Translations under genes and position numbers: made by a program
Shown here: positions 24,250 through 34,127 of the stretch, in pieces
Numbering within the stretch: the stretch's first letter is position 1
How the letters are laid out: every line of letters begins with the position of its first letter
NCBI RefSeq assembly: GCF_904849725.1
Contig: NC_058518.1
Span: 328,188,581 to 328,252,580 of the forward strand
Source of the DNA: Hordeum vulgare subsp. vulgare
Lineage: Eukaryota; Streptophyta; Magnoliopsida; Poales; Poaceae
DNA length: 64,000 bases
Direction: 5' to 3'
Notes under the pieces: model-generated
What the model was told of the DNA's origin: nothing
The model's input: the letters and a program-made list of their open reading frames with translations, nothing else
Databases searched by the model: none

Positions 24250-24323
24250 GGGGCCTTGCGGGGATCGAATCCACGACCTGCCCGAAGAAACAACGAGCCC
24301 CTACCACTCTGCTACTCGATCGA
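24250..24323 (-). other. tRNA-like sequence 2 with A and B boxes
   Basis: The minus strand shows an A box TAGCAGAGTGGTAG (24301-24314) and a B box GGATTCGATCCC (24261-24272) at a tRNA-like spacing. The T arm can pair as CGTGG/CCCCG with one mismatch. It lies about 85 bases from tRNA-like sequence 1 in the same orientation, upstream of it on the minus strand. Confidence 0.5.
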
Positions 24324-24984
24324 ACCTTAACAGAGAGGGGGGAGTTGCTGTGTTGAGCATCCCCCTCTGCTCCTACTGCAGGCCAGCGGCGGCTGGAACA
24401 GGGGAGGCTCAACGGAGACTCTCCGGCGACGAATCGATCCACCTAAGCTACGCGCGAGGGAGGCGGTATCGTGGGGGTTCCATTCCCGGGGTAAACTCAC
24501 CCAGCGGAAGCCCGCAACGGCGGCTCGACGGAGCAGCTACTCCGGCCAAGCTGCGCCCGACGCCAGCGAACACCAACAGCGAGGGGAGAACCTAAGCGCG
24601 GGGAAGGAAGAGGGGGAGATGGCGCTCACCCTGGGGGAACTCGGAGATGCGCCTGGCTGCCGAGAAGGGGAAGAAGAGGCGAGGTCGACGGCGACGAGCT
24701 TCTCTACTCTGTCTGAGACAGCGACGGCAAGGAGAGGTCGCCAGAGCAGAGGATCTACCTCCCTATCGCCGGGAATGGAGCAAGGGAGGATCCAGCATCC
24801 TCCCTGCATGCTCGGATTTGACGGGGAGGCACCGGCGACGAGGAGAGGGACGACGGCGAGGAGCCGCTCTCTCTGAACCCGCAGGTATCCCTCTTCGAAC
24901 CTTAGGCGAGGAGGGGAAGAAGGAGCTCGCGGCGGAGGAGAAGGAAGAGAGGAACCCTAGGCGGAGGGGGCACGCACGCCGAGG

Positions 24985-24991
24985 CTTTATA
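24985..24991 (-). promoter_or_regulatory. TATA box of the long LTR
   Basis: The minus strand reads GGGCTATAAAGCC. A GC-rich segment (about 24330-24970) lies downstream on that strand, as expected for the transcribed part of the LTR. Confidence 0.5.
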
Positions 24992-25761
24992 GCCCTTGGC
25001 TTACGTCTATTCACGGTGTCGACGGCGCTCCCTCTCTCTGATGCTCCACTGACGGAAAGGGGGAGAAAGCAATGGCGTCACAGGAGGAAGAACGATCGGG
25101 GAGAGGGTCGCGCGAGAGAAAGGAAAAGAGATGGGCCAGGGGAAGGAGGGAGCCACCCACCTAGCCTCTCTGCATAAAACCGAAAGGTTTTCCATTTTAA
25201 AAAATAACAACACACAACAAGAAATGCCCACTGCCACATAGGGGTTGGAAAAAAATAAAATACATACATGGGGCATAAGGGAATTATGCCCTATTTAACA
25301 AAAATGAAAACCAAAATTTTGGAGCAACTAAATTATACTCAAAAGAGAAATTAAATATGTTGTTTTGTTGATAAAACCCAATATGGCTTAGGTTTTAAAA
25401 CCCCAAGACAACACCCCTTCACACACAAGATAAAACAACAAAAGATCAACATTTTTAAAACATGTATAAAACAATTTAAAACATGAGCACAAATAATAAT
25501 GGGGAGGGGGGTTTTGAAACCCAGTTTGGAAGCAACCTAATTTGAAAACACCACCACATCCAACACAAGCACACTAGCATTCATCATGGATCAAACAACA
25601 ACAACAACACAAAGGGATAGACATGAATTCAATGAATGCCATGATGCAAAGGTGGTGACATGAAATGACCACATGAAATGACAACTCTTATAGCATTGAA
25701 ATCATGATCCAAAATAGGAAAGGGTTCCAAATATGGCAAGGGTTACATCTGGGGCATTACA

Positions 25762-25963
25762 TCACACCCTGAGTATTTTGACTTTGATAGTGATGAGGAT
25801 AACTTGTTAGGATAAGATGACTTGCTGCTTGATAAGACTAGTGATAATATTGAAAATGAACTTGAAAATATTCATGCTAGTCAAGAGAAATTGTATGATG
25901 ATGATAAGAAGATATTGAACGAATAACTAAAGAATTAAACACTCTTAATTTAGCTCATGAAAC
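25762..25963 (+). pseudogene. Copia gag, middle fragment
   Basis: The translation SHPEYFDFDSDEDNLLG continues the gag interrupted at 19009. It contains stops at the end of that block and near 25925. The fragment ends at 25963, where the BARE1/Angela LTR enters, and continues at 27768 with TLEDYRELARTHETLRFEKQ. Confidence 0.8.
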
Positions 25964-27767
25964 TGTTGGGGAACATTCCATGGGAAATAAAAAATTCCTA
26001 CGCACACGAAGACCTATCATGGGAAACAAAAAAATTCCTACGCACAAAAAAATTCCGACTCACCTATGAGAGGGAGATCGGATCCACATACCCTTGTAGA
26101 TCACTAAGAAGGAAGCGTTAAGAAACACGGTTGATGTAGTGGAACAGCTTCGTCATTCAAATCACTGTCGTCCCACGATCCGTCCTGATCTAGTATCGAA
26201 CGGACGGCACCTCCACGTTCAGCACGCATATAGCTCGATGACGATCTCCGCCTTCTTGATCCAGCAAGAGAGACGGGGAAGTAGATGAGTTCTCCGGCAG
26301 CGTGACGGCGTGCCGGTGATGGTGATGATCTTATTCCTGCAGGGCTCCACCCGAGCTCTGCAGAAATCCGATCTAGAGGGAGAACTACGAAGTAGTGGTT
26401 TAGGGTTGCACGTGGAAAAGTTGTGTCTCAAAAACCCTAAAACCTCTAGTATATATAGGAGGTGGGGAGGGGCTATCCTTGAGGATCAAGGGAGCCTCTA
26501 GGGTGTCGGCCAAAGTGGGAGGAGGAGGGATCCTCCTCCAATTCGGTTTGGAGGGAGGAGTCCCTTCCTTCCTTCCCACCTCCTCTCTTTTTTCCTTTTG
26601 CATTGGTTTTTATCCTTGGCCGAAATAGCCCTATTGGGCTGGCTACACAAGCCCACAAAGGTCTGGTATACCACCCTTGGGCCTATTAGGTTCTCTCCCA
26701 GGTGGGTGGACCCTCCCGGTAAAACCCCGGAACCCATTCGTCACTTCCGGTACACTGCCGGCAATGCCCGAAATCTTTCCGGAAGCCAAATGCAACAATC
26801 CTATATATCAATCTTTGTTTTCGGACCATTCCGGAAACCCTCGTGACGTCCATGATCTCATCCAGGACTCCGAACGAAACTTCGGTCACCAGCACCTATA
26901 AATCAACTATACCAAAACGTCACCGAACCTTAAGTGTGCAGACCCTGCGGGTTCGAGAACTATGCAGACATGACCTGAGACACTCCCCAGTCAATATCCA
27001 ATAGAGGCACCTCTTTCTACAAAGATCTTATCGGTTGAACCTCTTTGCCAAGGATTCATATAATCCCGTATACCATTCCCTTTGTCCTTCGGTATGTTAC
27101 TTGCCCGAGATTTGATCGTCGGTATCCCCATACCTATTTCAATCTTGTTACCGGAAAGTCTCTTTACTTGTTCTGTAATACAAGATCCTGTGACTAACAC
27201 TTTAGTCACATTGCTAGCAAGGCTTATATGTGATGTTGTATTACCGAGTGGGCCTCGAGATACCTCTCCGTCACACGGAGTGACAAATCCCAGTCTTGAT
27301 CCATGCTAACTCAACGGATACCTTCGCAGATACCTGTAGAGCACCTTTATAGTCACTTAGTGACGTTGCGATGTTTGATACACACAAGGTATTCCTCCGG
27401 TGTCAGTGAGTTACATGATCTGATGGTCATAGGAATGAATACTTGACACGTAGAAAACAATAGCAACAAAATGACACGATCATATGCTAAGTTTATAGTT
27501 TGGGTCTTGTCCATCACATCATTCTCCCAATGATGTGATCCAGTCATCAAGTGACAACACTTGTATATGGTCAGAAAACCTTAACCATCCTCGATCAACT
27601 GGCTAGCTAACTAGAGGCTTACTAGGGACATAGTTTTGTCTATATATCCAAACATGCATTTATGTTTCCATCCAATACAATTATATCATGGATAATAAAC
27701 GATTATCTTGAAACAGGAAGTATAATAATAACTATTTTATCATTGCCTCTAGGGCATATTTCCAACA
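25964..27767 (-). mobile_element. BARE1/Angela-type solo LTR
   Basis: A 1804 bp LTR with termini TGTTGGGGAA and TTTCCAACA on the plus strand. Read on the minus strand it starts TGTTGGAAATATGCCCTAG, the hallmark start of BARE1/Angela/WIS. The perfect target duplication GAAAC flanks it (25959-25963 and 27768-27772). A TATA box lies near 26450 on the minus strand. No internal region is present, so it formed by LTR-LTR recombination. Its terminal 90 bp carry a duplicated AAATTCCTACGCAC word. Confidence 0.9.
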
Positions 27768-28500
27768 GAAACTACTCTAGAAGATTATAGAGAGCTTGCA
27801 AGAACTCATGAGACGCTACGCTTCGAGAAGCAAAATTTAGAGCAACAGCGTGAGTTTCTAAAAGCAATCAATTATGATCTTCAAAAGAAGAGTTCTTCTT
27901 ATCTAGCCAAACGATTACTCTTGTATACTTTTCTTCCACAAGTTAAACCTAAGAACACTAGTAATAAAGGCAAGAAAGTTTCTTCATCTAGTAACAACAA
28001 TGCTAAAGCTAGATCAAATGATATTGTTGCTAGTAGCTCTCTTCATTCCACTAATTATTCTCTTAGCCAAGTTACACTTGAGGAAAAAGATTTATTGAAA
28101 GGGATTATAGAGAGAGGTGTCTTCAAGAGTCTTGCCGGAAGTAAGCAATTCGAAGAAATTGTGCGCAAGCAAGGAGGACATCGGAAGAAGAAAGTTGTTG
28201 GCTACTTAAACGTTAACGGAGATGTTTGGGAAGAAGGTACATATCCCGTTCCCAAGTTTGTTACTCAAGAGGAGAGGTATGATCCTAGTCTTCCCAAGGG
28301 AACAATCTCTCAAGATGGCCTTCTACCACAAGACCACAAGGGCAAGGGGAAGCTTTAAGAGGAGATTGACTCATTTGAGGAAGAACACCAAGCAAAGGTC
28401 GAGTGGGTTCCCAAGGACACTTCTAGTACTACCTCATATAGTGCTACCACAACTCCAAGAATCCACATCAAGGTGATGTGGGTCCCCAGGAGGAAGAACT
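27768..28500 (+). pseudogene. Copia gag, C-terminal part (SIRE/Maximus type)
   Basis: It reads a coiled-coil-like stretch (REFLKAINYDLQKKSSSYLA), a serine-rich linker, the conserved block SKQFEEIVRKQGGHRKKKVV and, in a shifted frame, IHIKVMWVPRRKN before a stop near 28500. This is the end of gag in SIRE-lineage copia elements, normally followed by protease and integrase. Here no pol sequence follows. Confidence 0.8.
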
Positions 28501-29300
28501 AGAAAGTTCTTGAGGGGTGACTCCGCCAATGAAATTTACTCTTATTCATTTTGGCAAGAACTATATGCAATCAACTCCAACTATATGCATTAGTTCAAGG
28601 AGTCACACATTCCCTCAAAGGTAAGCAAGGGACAAGGTAATTAATGCATCTTTCGACATCACCTCCCATGTATTTCACTCCATGTCCATAGATATCCTTG
28701 CATTTGTTCCTTTTGCTTTGGGACTAAACCATGTAGGTGAGAAGAGTAAGAAACAACAAGGATTGCTCCCAACTCAAGATGATCTTCATCAACAATGAGC
28801 GTCCACCACTACTACACCTACTTGAAGTCTTCTACGACAAAACCCAAGGTTAATTTATCCCTCTTAGGGGGGATGTCACATCTAGGGGGGAGCTTTACTC
28901 TAAGACTTGAGTATAAGCGTCTCCTAAATTATGTGAACACATTAATGCATTATGTAAAAGTGGTAATTTCACTTGTTCTTAATCGATGAGTACGACATAT
29001 GATCAAGTATTCTTACTTGACTCCTAAGTCAATATACTCATATATAGATGACTTCATAATTGCCAAGTGCTTGATAGATGCTAGAATGGTTGTGCATGTT
29101 CACCATGTTTTATTTGACATTCTATTGTGTGAGCATGTTGGTATGCATATTTTGCTCATTCGAGGATATCCAATTGTTGTTATTTGCCTTTCTATTTATT
29201 TTGGCCAATTGGATATACAAGAATGCCTAAGTACCCTTCTCTAGCTATCTATGCTTTCTCGTCTCAAATTCTATTCATGCTACATCACAAAATTTGAGCA
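28501..29300 (+). other. Non-coding spacer where pol would be expected
   Basis: About 800 bp with no recognisable integrase or RT. Short ORFs (28795-28989, 28999-29244) show no family. AT-rich DNA carrying GGGGGGATGTC and GGGGGGAGC words lies in the middle. Confidence 0.5.
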
Positions 29301-30139
29301 AGCACTTTAGGTACACTCTGTGTGAGGAGCACTCGGAGACCGTCTCGACAAGGGCTGAATTCCAAAACCTCCTAAAGTGCATCTCGGTGTGACCAACCTC
29401 AAAATCTCGGTCCCATGGAAGCCTAGGGTTGATCAGGTATTATCATCTCGGTGAAACCGGGTTTTTCTTTCCGTCTTCACCGAGTTACACTGTCAACTGA
29501 CAGTTGTGGAACTCGGTGGCACCGGCAATCTTATCTCGGTGTCACCGATAGAGAAGGGATATATATACCAGTGGAGCCTGATGGTTGAAAAAATTCCTCA
29601 AACATCGAACAGCCGCACCCCTTTGTTGTCGCGCCCAAGTCTCTGGACGTCTACTTGATTCTCCCATGCGCCTTCGCCAGGAGTCCTCGCTGCTGACAGA
29701 TTTTTCACCGCTGTCACCATCATATCGAATCCACGCCGAGTTAGGGTATGGATTTGATTTCCTTTTTGAAATCCAATATGATCCTTTGCACAATTAGGTT
29801 CTACCATTATCTTCCCGCGATTGCTACAAGTTCTATCTAGCAGAGAACTCCATTGGTCTAGCGAACACAGAAAAATTTAGGGTTAGCAGTCCACAAGATT
29901 GAATCTCAGTGCCACCAAGTTGCAAAAAACATTCTTACCTATTTTGGTTTTAGGGTTTCTAAGAATGTTCTCGGTGGAACCGAGTTATCCTTTTCGGTGA
30001 AACCAAAAAGGGTGTCAAGTTTCTGTTAAAGCGAACATGTGTCTCGGTGGCTCCGAAACACAGTGGAACCGAAATACTATTTTGCTGAAAGTTAAAACTA
30101 AAATTTCAGATTTAATTTTGACAAAACTTCTGTAATTTT
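29301..30139 (+). promoter_or_regulatory. Putative internal promoter region of the envelope-like ORF with palindromic motif cluster
   Basis: A TATA box (GGGATATATATACCAG) lies at about 29557-29570, roughly 670 bp upstream of the ATG at 30232. Around it are about ten copies or half-copies of CTCGGTGNNACCGAG, for example near 29384, 29449, 29514, 29535 and 29970. The plus-strand LTR at 33150-33400 shows the same motif and a TATATATACCCC box. The layout looks like an LTR-type promoter copied into the interior. Function is inferred. Confidence 0.45.
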
Positions 30140-32231
30140 GTGATGCTTATTCTTTCCAGCTCTTCTATATCTTTTCACAGGGTCTGCTTGTCTACCAGTC
30201 TGCTAGTCTGCTTGTGTGCTTGGTCATGCAAGATGTCAGGTTCAAAGGATGGTCAAAACAACTTCGGTGATCCCCATGCTGAAACTGACTCGGGCACTAG
30301 TCTTGAGAGGACCCCTTCTAACCCAGGTACTCCGAACTACCATGGCATGCCCAAGGCAGCTACTAGGTCCAGAAGGAAGCTCAATTCTGATGAAGAAGAT
30401 GCTGACTTCATCCCTTAAGAATCTGCTCCCCAGAAGCATAAGGAGAAGACCATAGCGAGGAAGACTGTGAGGAAGGAGTATACTAAACCTTCTTAAGCTA
30501 GGCTTGCCAAGAAGCCAGGTGTGAAGAAATCCCGGAAGAGAACAATTCATGTTATTGGAAGGCAAACCTCAATGTATTAAGATCCAACAGAAATTGTTGA
30601 AGCTGATGATGAGGGATAAATTCCAGTTGAGGTCCCTCCTCCAAAGAAGACAAAGTTGATGGTTGATGCTATGACAAAGAAGCCTTCAGCTCTCAAGAAG
30701 TCTTCAGCTCCTAAGAAGCATGTAGCCCCTAAGAGGACTACAAAGGATATTCCTGCACCTGAGAAAAACAAAGGCTCCGCGTCCAGAGATTTTGCTGTAG
30801 AGGAAGATGAGGATGGACATGTGCTTATGAAGCTGAGACCTCATCTGCCAACCCATGATGCGTCTCACCTAGTTGCTGAGGACATGAAGAAGAGGAAAGA
30901 TGCAGGTCCGAGGAAGTGGAGATATGTTGATCGATATGATGTCAGAAAGAGAATTGCTTTTGATCCCCGCTTTCACTAAAGGGAGCAACAAGATTTCTAT
31001 GAGACAATTTTGCTTGACAAGAGTCCTGCAGTTAGCGATATGAGATATGTCGATTGGGAATACATCAAGGCCAATGAACACTATTTTCCTCCTGTGAGAG
31101 AAAATTTTAGGATGGTTGATATTGAAGATTTTGTTGGCAAAGAGATGACTGCTAGGAATGACGAGATGATCATGCAATTCTATTCCACTTCTCATTTATA
31201 TCACATGGAAGAATTGTTTGGATGACTAAGGGTCACCAGTATGAAGCCAATGTTGATGAATGGGCCACTATCATTGGTGCTCCTAAAGCACGTGAAGAAG
31301 AATTGGATGCGTATTCACAGGTCAAGATGAATCACAACTCCATGGCCAACATGTGCAAGGTTGTGCCCAATGATTTTCTGTCGTCTCACAAATTTGGCTA
31401 TGTCTACATTTTGCAAGCAAGAATACCCACTACAAACACTGTCATTGACACACCCTGATGCCCAAGTCAGGTGACCACAAGATGATTATAGGATATTCCA
31501 TCAACACGTTGCATCATCTATCCACCCACACCTGGTTCCAAGTGATGGACTTGATAGTTGAGACTGTCAGGAGGATTGCTGCAGATCAGAAGAGATCTTG
31601 TCGGTATGCTCCATACATTCAGACGCTCATCTACTTTATCGTCCCCACCTGCCACTTCAGCTTGATTTTTAGGACAATGAAGTTGTGATGGATGACCCAT
31701 CCCATCTCAGCTACTTCTAGAGAGGTAGCAGAGGCAGTAGCTGCAGAGGCTGCTAGGAATGCTCCAGCTCAAACCCCATAGCTCAAAACCAGAGATGAGC
31801 ACATGTCCTTCTTGGTAAGCACCATCCAAGGGATGGAGAAGAAAGTTTCTAAGATTTTGTTGAACCAAAAGAGCTTAGAGTGGATCGTGGAGACAAAATT
31901 CCATGACCTAGATGTTAAGGTGACGGAGTTGACCACCACTATTGAGCAACTTCAGCATGAAGTTGACTCAGTGAAGATTCCATGCTCCAGCGGTGATGAT
32001 GATGAGTCGCCTCTTCCTACTACCACTCAGTTCCGGACCCAAAGTAGGTCGTCAGTTGTGCCAGTTCCAGAGGCAAGACCATCTTCGTCAGCTCAAGCTT
32101 CACCTCTTGCTCCTCCTCCTCTAGTGTCTACACCTCCAGCTCCAGCGACATATGTAGAAGCCTTTGTTGATGCTCTATTGTCCACTCCATCTTCATCTAC
32201 CGGAGGAGATTGTGCCTCGAGAGATGCTTAG
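30140..32231 (+). pseudogene. Envelope-like / additional ORF of a SIRE-type element, broken
   Basis: The likely start is the ATG at 30232 (MSGSKDGQNNFGDP). The frame has stops near 30416, 30494, 30578 and 30617, then KKPSALKKSSAPKKHVAPK, a conserved globular block at 31010-31690 (YVDWEYIKANEHYFPP, MIMQFYSTSHLY, LMPKSGDHKMIIGYSINTLH) spread over three frames, and a coiled-coil-like tail (31803-32000) followed by a Pro/Ser-rich end. This matches the plant 'putative transposon protein' found downstream of pol in SIRE/Maximus elements. Its function is unknown. It cannot be translated intact. Confidence 0.75.
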
Positions 32232-32729
32232 TTATAGACCTTTTAACTTTTTGGTAACTTGTTCCCAAAGGAGGAGAAGTGTATAGATCATATAGGGCTG
32301 AGAGAGAGAGAGAGAGAGCTTTGCATTTTATTTTCTCTTTTTTGGTTTTTCAAAACTTTTGGTCTTTTGGATGACTTTATCCATTTAGAGGAGTGTTTCA
32401 TCATACACTATGGTTGTTTGATGCTACCATGTTATTACTTTTGAGCTATTTACATGTTGATCATTCACGTCTTGTTTAGTGTTATGTGCATTAATTTTCT
32501 TTCATATCATTTATACACACCACCAAGTTGTATATGACATGGAAGAGTAACCCATGATCCTAATCGATTGTGCATTTGCATTCAAACGCCAAATTCCAAA
32601 TAATGCACAAATTTAGGGGGAGGTCTTTCTTTTCACATACTTCTCAAAGCATCAATGCTAACCATTGATTATATCTTATGTCGAAGGTTTGATCTATACA
32701 TTTTCATCAATTACCAAAAAAGGGGAGAT
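32232..32729 (+). other. 3' untranslated region and polypurine tract
   Basis: Non-coding. A (GA)n tract lies at 32300-32318. The purine-rich CAAAAAAGGGGAGA ends at 32728, immediately before the LTR start TGGAAGCAC at 32730, and so marks the plus-strand orientation of the internal domain. Confidence 0.75.
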
Positions 32730-33675
32730 TGGAAGCACAATTTCTCCCTAAGGTGGTTTTGGTAATTGATCACAACATATGCATCATTGGACTAATGAGT
32801 TTATCCAAGTATATTTCAGAAAAGTTCAAAGATGCTTTGGCTATAGGATTGTGAGGAGATGCCCATTGATGAAGGAAGGAACAGGATTGGCTCAAGCTTC
32901 AAGCAAGAAAACTCTTCATTTTATACTTTGTGAGAAATCACTTTGAGTCCATAGGAAAGCCAATACTATTAAAAGGGGATGAGGTATTATGATGAATTGG
33001 TTGCTCAAGTGCTTGGAGGTAGCCACCAAAAATACTCAGCTATTCTCCCACAAGATATCTTTGTCCAAAGCCAAACCAGCAAAATAAGTGCCACCAACAA
33101 TTTCCATTCGGCCCAACCGATTTTACATTTGACAGATCCTATGACAAACCCTACCATCTCGGTACCACCAACATTCCTATCAGTGCCACCGAGATTTAGT
33201 GACCAACTTTCTGTTGAGAAGATTTCAAGAATCGAAATTTTTCCAAGTTTGAAATTGGTCTCACCGAGAATTGGAAACTCGTCTAGGTCATCGTATCGGT
33301 ACCACCGAGATTCCTATATCGGTATCACCGAGAATTCAAAAGTTGCCACATTTAGTGCAACTCGGTACCACCGAGATTCATTTCGGCGTCACCGAGTTGG
33401 GCAATAATGTTGTAATGGTTGGATTTTGGGGGATGCATATATATACCCCTCCACCTACCTCTCATTCGTAGAGGAAGCACTCAGAACACACTTCCACTTG
33501 CCAGATTCATTTTTCTGAGAGAGAGCCACCTACTCATGTGTTGAGATCAAGAGATTCCATTCCAACCATTTGAACCTTGATTTCTAGCGTCCCCAAGTTG
33601 CCAAATCTGAGAGAGGATGATTGGGTGTTGAGGAGACTATCTTCAGAAGCACAAGAGCAAGGAGTTCGTCGTAAT
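32730..33675 (+). mobile_element. 3' LTR, upstream part, plus orientation
   Basis: It starts TGGAAGCACAA after the polypurine tract, contains CTCGGTACCACCGAG-type motifs (33150-33400) and a TATA box (GCATATATATACCCC, about 33437), and stops near GGAGTTCGTCGT. The downstream LTR half is not found here; the sequence turns back on itself at 33676. Confidence 0.75.
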
Positions 33676-33926
33676 ACCTCATCCCCTTTTAATAGTATTG
33701 GCTTTCCTATGGACTTAAAGTGATTTCTCACAAAGTAAATGAAGAGTCTTCTTGCTTGAAGCTTGAGCCAATCCTATTCCTTCCTTCATCAAGGGGCATC
33801 TCCTCACAATCCTATAGCCAAAGCATATTTGAACTTTTCTGAAATATACTTGGATAAACTCATTAGTCCAATGATGCATATGTTGTGTAATTACCAAAAC
33901 CACCTTAGGGAACAGTTGTGCTTTCA
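33676..33926 (-). mobile_element. LTR upstream end, minus orientation (outer right end)
   Basis: This 251 bp piece is the reverse complement of 32730-32985 with few changes and ends GTGCTTTCA, followed by the target duplicate GCAAA. It forms a large inverted repeat with the start of the plus-strand LTR, with a loop of about 690 bp. Confidence 0.75.
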
Positions 33927-34127
33927 GCAAAGAACAGAGAAGTTCTCGATGCCGGCAAGGCTTTAGGATTCAGCACAGAACGATATGGTTCTCGATATTG
34001 GCTCGCCGATAGAAAACCAGGAAGTTCTCAACGCGGATAGATTTCAGGGTTCAACAAAGATCTTTAGGATTCTCGATGCTGGCTCCCCAGCAGAGAACCC
34101 GAAAGTTCTCGACGCTGGCATGACTTT
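33927..34127. repeat. About 81 bp tandem array, middle block (element E)
   Basis: Two and a half units (for example GGTTCTCGATATTGGCTCGC and AGAACCCGAAAGTTCTCGAC) separate the two nested copia elements. It continues the array left at 17146 and is cut at 34127 by the SIRE-type element. Confidence 0.85.

Larger units (their letters stand above)
19010..25761 (-). mobile_element. Solo long LTR (about 5.1 kb, Sukkula/LARD-like), interrupted by a WHAM-like LTR
   Basis: The unit has termini TGTAACGAC... and ...GGCATTACA on the plus strand and is flanked by the perfect duplication TCACA (19005-19009 and 25762-25766). It splits a gag reading frame exactly at that site. After removing 19048-20702 it is about 5.1 kb. 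No primer site, polypurine tract or second terminus is seen inside, so it looks like one very long LTR. The TATA box near 24985 is on the minus strand. LTRs of this size are known from LARD elements such as Sukkula; the family name is a guess. Confidence 0.6.
17147..33926. mobile_element. SIRE/Maximus-type copia element with an inverted internal domain and no pol
   Basis: The outer ends lie in the tandem array and are flanked by GCAGA (17142-17146) and GCAAA (33927-33931), a target duplication with one change. Both outer LTR pieces (17147-17705 and 33676-33926) are in minus orientation. The primer site (17712), gag, envelope-like ORF, polypurine tract and adjoining LTR (32730-33675) are in plus orientation. 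Gag is interrupted by insertions at 19010-25761 and 25964-27767. No protease, integrase or RT is found between gag and the envelope-like region. Confidence 0.75.

Noticed and set aside
24092..24323. Calling functional tRNA genes
   Set aside because: A and B boxes are good, but the acceptor stems pair poorly and no anticodon arm could be fixed with confidence.
24619..25177. Long GC-rich ORFs (85-176 codons) rich in Arg, Gly and Glu
   Set aside because: They lie in the GC-rich transcribed part of a long LTR, overlap in several frames on both strands and match no family.
20703..25761. A complete LTR retrotransposon with two LTRs
   Set aside because: No internal copy of either terminus, no primer site and no polypurine tract were found; a single long LTR fits better.
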